The position numbers and the translations under genes are program-made. A stretch of DNA of 64,000 nucleotides. It comes from Diacronema lutheri. Its lineage: Eukaryota; Haptophyta; Pavlovophyceae; Pavlovales; Pavlovaceae. This document shows, one piece after another, positions 58,459 through 64,000 of the stretch. Location of the stretch: NCBI GenBank assembly GCA_019448385.1, contig JAGTXO010000001.1:496001-560000 (forward strand), given 5' to 3'. Under the pieces are notes generated by a model that made no database searches, was not told the DNA's origin, and saw only the letters and a program-made list of their open reading frames with translations. Each line of letters begins with the position of its first letter. Position 1 is the stretch's first letter.

Positions 58459-59958
58459 ATGGAGCCCACTTCAAAAATGGACCAACCGACCACCCTCGGG
58501 CCAGCCTCGGAGCTGGGCGCGGAGGTTGGCGCGGCGCATGCGCCGTCGTCGCGCGAGGCGCGCAAGCAGGAGTTCATGCTTGCGCGCTTGGCGGCGCAGG
58601 AGGAGCAGCGGGTGCGCGCCGCGCGAGCGTGCCGCGCCCGTCCACTGCGGCACGCGCGCACGCGGCCGAGCGCTGAACGAGGCCCCGTGCGGCGCCGCGC
58701 CCCGGGCTTGTCGGCCGCACAGCTGCGGCAGACCATTCGCGCCGCGCTCAAGAGCAAGGGCTTGCTCTCGGCCGAAGACGAAGCGCTCCTCGCGGCGCAC
58801 CCCGCCGCCGCGGACGAGGAGCGGCAGGCGATCGAGCGAGGCCGGGAAAAGAAGTTGCGCGACGAGGAGCGCACGGCGGAGGTGGAGGACTCGGAAGCGG
58901 ACATCAGGGAAAAAGTGGTCGAGCTTGCTGCGCTTCTCAAGGCGGCCAAACACGTTGTCGTCTACACGGGCGCCGGGCTGAGCACGGCCGCGCAGATCCC
59001 CGACTACCGCGGGCCGCAGGTTTGCGCGCGGCGCCGTGCGCGCGGCGTGCCGCACGCCGCCCGCCGCGCTCAGGCCGCACCGTCCTCGTCCTGGCGTCGA
59101 TGGCCGCGCGCGCGCGCGCCGCGTGGCGCGCAGGGCGTATGGACGCTGCAGAAGCGTGGCGGTCAGGCGAGCATGCCGATCGAGTACGAGGAGACTCGGC
59201 CAACGGCGGCACACATGGCTCTCAGGGCGCTTGTCAGGACGAAGCGCGTGCGGCACGTGGTCTCGCAGAACGTCGACGGCCTGCACCGGCGAAGCGGCAT
59301 GCCCGCCACCAGCCTGACCGAGCTGCACGGCAACATATTCCTCGAGCAGTGCGTGCGCTGCGGCAAGCGCTACCTGCGCCCCTTCCACGTGACCGACGCG
59401 AGCTCGTACCACCACCACCAGACGCCTCGCAAGTGCGCCGCGGCCAAGTGCGCGGGCGCGCAGCTGCGTGACACGATCGTCTACTTTGGCGAGAAGCTGC
59501 ACGACGCCGACCTCGAGCGCGCGCGCGCCGAGTCGGCCAAGGCGGACCTCGCCATCTTCCTCGGCTCGTCGCTCAAGGTGCTGCAGCATTACAAGTTCAT
59601 CTGGGAGCGGCCGCGCGACAAGCAGAAGCGCTTTGTCATCGTCAACTTGCAGTGGACGCCCAAGGATCGCACGGCTGACCTCAAAATCAACGGGCGGTGC
59701 GACGCGGTGCTCGGGCGGCTGCTCGCCGCGCTCAAGCTGAAGCTCCCCGCTTACTCGGAGCATCACGACCCAATCGCTGCGCTCGCGAAGATTACGGGCG
59801 CAAAGGCCGTCGCGCGCGGAGCAGCCGCGACAGCTGCGAGCGGGGGGCGGGCGCCCAAGAGCCGCGCCTTTCCGACAGTTGTACGCCGCTCGGCCGACGA
59901 GCGGCCAATGGCGGCCGAGGCGGCAGGGAACACGCGTAAAAGGCAGAGGAGACGGTGA
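58459..59958 (+). CDS. SIRT7: Sirtuin, SIRT7-like (class IV NAD-dependent deacylase)
   Basis: Exons 58459-58611, 58723-59019 and 59134-59958 give 424 aa; the introns (111 and 114 nt) are in frame and stop-free, so the unspliced reading also stays open. The sirtuin core: [25 protein letters not shown] (the GAGxSxxxxIPDYRG motif restored by splicing), [15 protein letters not shown] (catalytic QN-D-H), [20 protein letters not shown] and a second Cys pair (CAAAKC) for structural zinc, then [11 protein letters not shown] and the NAD-site [27 protein letters not shown] follows the SIRT7 pattern. SIRT7 deacetylates H3K18 and acts in the nucleolus; a Lys/Arg-rich C-terminus (RKRQRRR) is a nucleolar signal candidate. 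Zinc Cys spacing (CxxC and CxxxxC) is slightly longer than usual. Confidence 0.93.
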   Translation: [499 protein letters not shown]

Positions 59959-60034
59959 GCCAAAAGCTGCTTTTGCGTGTGGCTGTGGATCTCGTGACGT
60001 GAGCCAGGCTGAGAACGCGCGACAAACGATTGAC

Positions 60035-61330
60035 TCACGTGAGCGTGGGCCTCACGACGTGAGCTTTGTCACTGTGCCCCTCCCCCTCGGGCCGACGCTT
60101 CACGCCCGCAAGAGTCACGCGCGACGCGCAAGCTGCAGGCGGCGGCGACGCCGATAAGGACGCGAAGCGCGCGCGCAGCGTCGAGAGCACGCCTTCGAGG
60201 TACGCATCGTCGTTCTGTTCGGCGTGCGAGCCCGAATTGTCGTCTGCGCGCGCGCACGCGAGGCCGAGCGCGCCTGCGCGCTCGGCCACCGCGTGCAGCA
60301 GGAAGCTGCCATCGCGGTAGCGCTCGTAAAACTCGTCGTCCGGTGGGATTTGCGCTGCGCCGTCGGCGGGCGGCAGCTGGAGCGCGCGCATCGTGCAAAG
60401 CGCCCACGCGCGCGCCGCGTTGGTTTGCACGTACCCGCCACCGCCGAGGAGGAGCGTGGGTAGGCGCCAGTCGAGCACGACGCCAACCGCATCCGCCAGC
60501 GAGGCCGGCTCGAGCCGCCAGCCGCCGCGCGGGTCGCCCCTGATGCCGTCCGCGCCGCACACCATCACCACCGCGCTCGAGCGGTCGCCGATCCACCCGC
60601 GGCACATCCCCGCGACATGCGCAAAGGCGCGCGCAAAAGTGGCGGGGCTCAGGCCGCGGCGCAGCGGCACGTTGACCGTGCTATGCTTCCCGCGGCCGTG
60701 CCCGCACTCGCTGAGCGCGCCGGAGCCCGGGAAGAAGCCGGGCTCGCGCAGGTGCAGCGACGCGGTGAGCACGTTTGGCGAGTGCCGGAAGGCGTCCTCT
60801 GCACCGTCGCCATGGTGGATGTCGATGTCGATGATGACGACCACGCGAAAGGTGGCGAGCAATCGCAACGCCGCGAGCACGACGTCATTCGCGAAGCAAA
60901 AGCCCGCGGCCCGCTCGGCCGTCGCGTGGTGCCGGCCGCCCTGCCAGTGGATCGCCACGTCCGACTCGCCCTTCGCGAGCAGCTCCGCGGCGCGCAGGCT
61001 CCCGCCAACGATGGTCGTCGCGTGCGCCCAAACGCCTGGGAACGCGGCTGCGTCAAACTCGAGCCCGTGGCGCTCGAGCGCGCGCTCGTCGACCTCGCCC
61101 GACGCGCTGTCATCGTCGTCGCGGTCGAGCTCCTCGAGCAGCGCCACATACTCGCGAGAGTGGTACCGGGTGAGCTCCGCGGCGCTCGCGCGCGGCGCGG
61201 CCTCGCACGCCAGGCGCGGCATGAGACCGAGGGACGTGATCAGCGCGGTCACCATTCTAGCGCGCTCAGGCGTCTCGGGCGTGTCCTCCTCGCTGTGAAT
61301 GAGCGCAACGCGGCGGCCTGGTTCCGCCAT
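60035..61330 (-). CDS. Class I histone deacetylase (HDAC8-like)
   Basis: A 431-aa single exon. Active-site motifs are in order: GGRHHATAERAAGFCFANDVVLA (paired His acting as general base), DIDIHHGDGAEDAF (zinc-binding Asp/His), SLHLREPGFFPGSG, VMVCGADGIRGDPRGGW (second zinc Asp) and LLLGGGGYVQTNAARAWAL (Tyr in the GGGGY motif). These are diagnostic of zinc-dependent class I histone/protein deacetylases; the short form fits HDAC8 or a protist class I enzyme. It lies convergent to SIRT7, 76 bp apart, so two chemically distinct deacetylases adjoin. A 23-residue upstream extension (MSSKERCKSP..., from 61399) is possible but overlaps the neighbour's end. Confidence 0.92.
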   Translation of the reverse strand: MAEPGRRVALIHSEEDTPETPERARMVTALITSLGLMPRLACEAAPRASAAELTRYHSREYVALLEELDRDDDDSASGEVDERALERHGLEFDAAAFPGVWAHATTIVGGSLRAAELLAKGESDVAIHWQGGRHHATAERAAGFCFANDVVLAALRLLATFRVVVIIDIDIHHGDGAEDAFRHSPNVLTASLHLREPGFFPGSGALSECGHGRGKHSTVNVPLRRGLSPATFARAFAHVAGMCRGWIGDRSSAVVMVCGADGIRGDPRGGWRLEPASLADAVGVVLDWRLPTLLLGGGGYVQTNAARAWALCTMRALQLPPADGAAQIPPDDEFYERYRDGSFLLHAVAERAGALGLACARADDNSGSHAEQNDDAYLEGVLSTLRARFASLSASPPPAACASRVTLAGVKRRPEGEGHSDKAHVVRPTLT

Positions 61331-61367
61331 CGATGCAAAGCGCGGGAACTCAAAGCGGTCCTCGAGG

Positions 61368-61409
61368 ACTGGCGATTTGCATCGTTCTTTGGAACTCAAA
61401 ATCGCCAGT
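61368..61409. repeat. 11-bp perfect inverted repeat between HDAC and hydrolase genes
   Basis: ACTGGCGATTT (61368-61378) and AAATCGCCAGT (61399-61409) are exact reverse complements separated by 20 bp. The right arm covers the end of the hydrolase gene (last codons and stop at 61396 onward). It could fold in the hydrolase 3' end or in the HDAC leader. Confidence 0.8.
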
Positions 61410-62454
61410 AGTCGCGCGGGCTCACTGGCGGGTGGGCGCGGTCCTCGAGGCCAAGGTCAGCGTCGTCTTCCGCGCCATCGGGCACGACCGCCAGACGCGC
61501 GAGGGGCGCAACGGCACCGGGCTGCGCCGGCCCGCCAAAGCGCCTGCGGAAGAGCGCGGCCAGGTTCACCCTGATGCCGAGCGTGTTCGCGTGGCCGGCG
61601 CCCGGCACAACGGCGACGGCCACGTCAGGCAGCAGCCGCGCGAGGCGCTCACCCTCAGCCACGGACGGCAGCGTCGCGTCTGCCGAGCCGACGACGATGC
61701 ACGTCGGCTGGCGCAGCGAGCGCAGCTCGGGCTCGCGCGCGCGAATGTACCGCGCTCCGCACGTCAGCCACTCGCGCAGCCGCCAGCGCAGCGTGTCGCG
61801 CGGCATCCACCTCAGGCGGCTGGGCAGGCTGAGCGCGACGCGCCCCATGTACGCCTCGCGCTCGGGCGTGTCGATCACCTGCGGCAGCTTTGCGCCGCGC
61901 ACGAGCTGCAGGATCTGCGCGAGCATGTGCCTGTCGCCAAAGATGGGCAGGAGCGAGAGCACGCCGCACGCGTACGCGAGCGGGGGGAGCGAGGCTATGG
62001 CGGGCGCACGCGCCGCAAGCTCGCTCTCGAGGTAGCACGTCGCGGGGTTGACGAGGGCGATGGCGGAGAGCGGCCGCCCCGCGCGCTCGAGCGCGAGCGC
62101 GACGGCGAGCGTGAGGATGCCGCCAAACGACTCGCCCATGAGCACCACGCGCCGCTCGGCTGGCTCTGTGAGCAGCCGGTCGCTCACCTTGTCCACGAGC
62201 GAGGCGAACGTCGAGCGGTCCTCCATCGGGATCGCCAACCCGACGATGTCGTAGTCCGTGCTCAGCGCGGGCAGCTGCAGCCACGGGCTGACGAGCGTGC
62301 CGTCGAAGCCGGGCAGGTAGAGGAGCAGCGGCAGCTCAGGCCGCGCTGGCCGCGCGAGGTACCCGTCCTCGAAGAGGGGCGACGCGAAGCGCGCGCGCGC
62401 GCTCGCGATTCGCGTGTGCCCAACGGCCAGGAGGACGAGCTCGAGCAACGGCAT
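61396..62454 (-). CDS. Alpha/beta hydrolase, possible phytyl ester synthase/esterase-like
   Basis: A 352-aa single exon. ELPLLLYLPGFDGTLVSPW, then VGLAIPMEDRSTFASLVDKV and VVLMGESFGGILTLAVALAL place a nucleophile elbow G-x-S-x-G (GESFG) with the PGFDG oxyanion region of the plastid PES/DGAT-type hydrolases. LVNPATCYLESELA, SLLPIFGDRHMLAQ and CIVVGSADATLPSVAEGERL (acid) with PGAGHANTLG (His) complete a Ser-Asp-His triad. In plants these enzymes esterify phytol or make triacylglycerol in chloroplasts, which would support a photosynthetic host. The leader is hydrophobic (PLLELVLLAVGHT). It shares a 58-bp divergent region with the WD gene. Confidence 0.78.
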   Translation of the reverse strand: MPLLELVLLAVGHTRIASARARFASPLFEDGYLARPARPELPLLLYLPGFDGTLVSPWLQLPALSTDYDIVGLAIPMEDRSTFASLVDKVSDRLLTEPAERRVVLMGESFGGILTLAVALALERAGRPLSAIALVNPATCYLESELAARAPAIASLPPLAYACGVLSLLPIFGDRHMLAQILQLVRGAKLPQVIDTPEREAYMGRVALSLPSRLRWMPRDTLRWRLREWLTCGARYIRAREPELRSLRQPTCIVVGSADATLPSVAEGERLARLLPDVAVAVVPGAGHANTLGIRVNLAALFRRRFGGPAQPGAVAPLARLAVVPDGAEDDADLGLEDRAHPPVSPRDYWRF

Positions 62455-62512
62455 CGCGTGCGCCACTGAAAGGACCCCTCGCCGCGCACTCACGTGGAGG
62501 CAGCGCGCGGGG
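62455..62512. promoter_or_regulatory. Divergent promoter region, hydrolase/WD pair
   Basis: 58 bp between head-to-head start codons; no TATA-like motif. Inferred shared promoter. Confidence 0.3.
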
Positions 62513-64000
62513 ATGGAGACGGACGAGCACCCGAGCCGCGCGACGACGCGGATGGCGTGGGCATCGGCGCGAGGCTCGCTCGTCGCGGCGTACGGCTCGG
62601 AGCGCTTCGTCGTGCTCGCGAGCGGCGCGGGGCTCGTCGTGCAGCAGGTCCTCGGGCCGTTCCGAGGCGCCGTCGCCGCGGTCGAGCTGCAGCACGAGAC
62701 CTTCTCGCTCGCGGTGGCGGTCGACTCGTGCGTGCACGTGTACGCGCTCGACCGGACCGAGCGCGAGCGCGAGCTCACGCTCCGCTGGCTCGAGCTCGCC
62801 GTCGTCTCCGAGCCGTGCGGCCCGGACGAGGCCGTGCTCGCGCTCGCATGGGCGCCGAATCCGCCGGCCGGCGGAGGCTTTGCGCTCTGGGCGGCGGGCG
62901 CCACGCTCGCCTTCTGCGCGGCAGGCGCGGAAGGGCCCGCGCCGCGCGTGCCCTTGCCTTCGCCCGCCATCCTCCTCGCATGCTCGCCTGACGGCCGGCT
63001 CGTGGCGACGTGCGGCCGTGCCGACGCGAGCGTGCGCGTGTGGCATGCGGCCGGCGGCGCCGAGGGCGCGACAGTCGAGACCGCGTTCGGCACAGACGAG
63101 GCGCAGGGCGAAACGGACGCGCACGCGCGCGCGTCACTCGCGTGCGTCACGCTCATCCAGTTCGCGCCCGTCCAGGCCGTCGACTGGCGTCCGCTTCAGG
63201 CCGCCGCTGGGCGCGCGTCCGGCGGCTCGGCCGTCCGGCGACCGTCGCGCAACGCGCTTCTCACCACATCCGCCGACGGCGTCGGGCGGGTGTGGGTGGA
63301 GTGCGAGGCACAGCCGGGTCAGCCGTACGAGCTGAGCGCCTGCCTCGCCCTCGATGACGATGCGCATGGCGCCCATGGAGCGAGCGCGGCATATGCGTGG
63401 GTGAGCTCCGCACGCTGCCTGACGCTCGCGCTGGGCGGCGCGGCCGGCGGCGCTTCGTGCGGGCTGGTGCAGCGCAGCAGCGGCGGCGTGCTGCGCGCCT
63501 TCGCCGTGGACGGCTTGCTGGGCCCCGCGCGCAGCACCGCACTCGCGCGCCTGGTGTGGGAGGTGGCCGCGCCTGCGAGCGTTGCCGGCGGCGCTGCTGC
63601 GCGTCCGGGCGCCGAAGTGCGTCCGGGCGCCGAAGTGCGTGGTGGCGCGCTGGCCGCCGCGGGGCACGCGGAGGCGGCGGTGCAGATGGGCGCGCTGTGC
63701 GCAGCCACGGGCGCCACGCGCACAACCGACGGCTACGCCCTTCCATCGTGCCGCGTGTGCGTCCTCACTCTCAGCTCGCACGGCATCCTCACCTGCGATC
63801 ACGTCCTCTCCACGCATTCGATGGAGCAGGCTGGTGGCGGCGCGTGGGGCGCGCGCGGATCGGCGCGCGCGGACGCCGAGGCGGTGCGGTCGCCCATCGC
63901 GTCGCGTCCGCCGTCCACGCAGCTGCAGCAGCTGCCGCGCCACGCGCGGCCGCAGGCACTCGCGCCCGGGCCGGTATGCGCGCCGGCCGATGCGCGTGAC
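62513..64000 (+). CDS. Rav1/DmX-like WD-repeat protein, 5' part (runs off window)
   Basis: Read by direct translation from the ATG at 62513, this frame stays open for 496 codons to the right edge, so only the N-terminus is present. It starts METDEHPSRATTRMAWASAR, then LVAAYGSERFVVLASGAGLV, VVQQVLGPFRGAVAAVELQH, LALAWAPNPPAGGGFALWAAG, ILLACSPDGRLVATCGRADA and ALLTTSADGVGRVWVECEAQ. These are the opening beta-propeller of Rav1/DmX/rabconnectin-3 alpha, which assembles V-ATPase through the RAVE complex. An 18-nt tandem duplication (RPGAEV twice, about 63604-63639) sits in a low-complexity insert. Without the rest I cannot exclude another WD scaffold, but the order of motifs is close to DmX. Confidence 0.7.
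   Translation, partial: METDEHPSRATTRMAWASARGSLVAAYGSERFVVLASGAGLVVQQVLGPFRGAVAAVELQHETFSLAVAVDSCVHVYALDRTERERELTLRWLELAVVSEPCGPDEAVLALAWAPNPPAGGGFALWAAGATLAFCAAGAEGPAPRVPLPSPAILLACSPDGRLVATCGRADASVRVWHAAGGAEGATVETAFGTDEAQGETDAHARASLACVTLIQFAPVQAVDWRPLQAAAGRASGGSAVRRPSRNALLTTSADGVGRVWVECEAQPGQPYELSACLALDDDAHGAHGASAAYAWVSSARCLTLALGGAAGGASCGLVQRSSGGVLRAFAVDGLLGPARSTALARLVWEVAAPASVAGGAAARPGAEVRPGAEVRGGALAAAGHAEAAVQMGALCAATGATRTTDGYALPSCRVCVLTLSSHGILTCDHVLSTHSMEQAGGGAWGARGSARADAEAVRSPIASRPPSTQLQQLPRHARPQALAPGPVCAPADARD

Noticed and set aside
1-64000. tRNA, rRNA, riboswitch, CRISPR or prophage features
   Set aside because: No cloverleaf-like AT/GC pattern with T-loop signature, no rRNA strings and no repeat-spacer arrays were seen on reading; the window is eukaryotic nuclear DNA. 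A tRNAscan/Infernal run would be decisive.

Overview
This window is nuclear DNA from a GC-rich eukaryote. It contains spliceosomal introns, C-terminal-anchored SNARE and ESCRT-III proteins, a formin, an Arf-GEF, a NEK kinase and several chromatin enzymes. A putative phytyl-ester-synthase-type hydrolase, a CIA30 protein with a leader peptide, and a secreted thioredoxin with an RLRGGG motif point to a photosynthetic protist. A haptophyte, or another GC-rich chromalveolate alga such as a pelagophyte, is my best guess; this is inference from base composition and protein style, not a database result. High GC makes stop codons rare, so most long open frames are antisense or shifted shadows. I kept only those with recognisable domains, conserved motifs or matching splice phases.

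Layout, left to right. 1-10 kb: the 3' end of a SMYD-type SET protein, a Fun30/SMARCAD1-like SNF2 ATPase, a sulfotransferase-like secreted protein, a 1.1 kb gene-poor stretch, a CIA30 protein and the SWR1-complex actin-related protein Arp6. 10-20 kb: a NEK kinase fused to a GRAM-like domain, a membrane LRR protein, an unknown Cys-rich protein, a plasmepsin-V-like aspartic protease, an unknown coiled-coil protein and a secreted thioredoxin. 20-34 kb: a large Sec7 Arf-GEF, the DEAD-box helicase DDX51/Dbp6, an unknown mitochondrial protein, a patatin-like lipase, an NT5DC-type HAD protein and a TPR-Aha1N Hsp90 cochaperone fusion. 34-47 kb: the Qb-SNARE NPSN, an FAD oxidoreductase, an F-box/ankyrin protein, a formin, a RING protein, DPH3, VPS20/CHMP6, the ribosome-assembly factor GRWD1/Rrb1 and an unknown PH-like protein. 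48-64 kb: the inositol pyrophosphate kinase VIP1/PPIP5K, a calponin-homology membrane protein, an SDR, a Tudor-like protein, SIRT7, a class I HDAC, an alpha/beta hydrolase and the 5' part of a Rav1/DmX-like WD protein that runs off the right edge.

Genes are densely packed: many are tens of bases apart and about eight pairs are head-to-head. I resolved about 21 introns of 73 to 360 nt by matching phases. Their dominant 5' splice site is GTGCGN and most end in GCAG; one appears to be GC-AG. Many are multiples of three with no stop, so they look like coding sequence. Four long G/C homopolymer tracts (about 29 to 70 nt) stand out; two lie just downstream of stop codons as sense-strand poly(C) and one lies inside an intron as sense-strand poly(G).

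The genes do not form one operon-like pathway. There is a local excess of chromatin regulators (SET, SNF2, Arp6, SIRT7, HDAC, a Tudor-like protein) and of membrane-traffic factors (Arf-GEF, NPSN, VPS20, Rav1/DmX, formin). No RNA genes, CRISPR arrays, transposons or viral genes were recognised.
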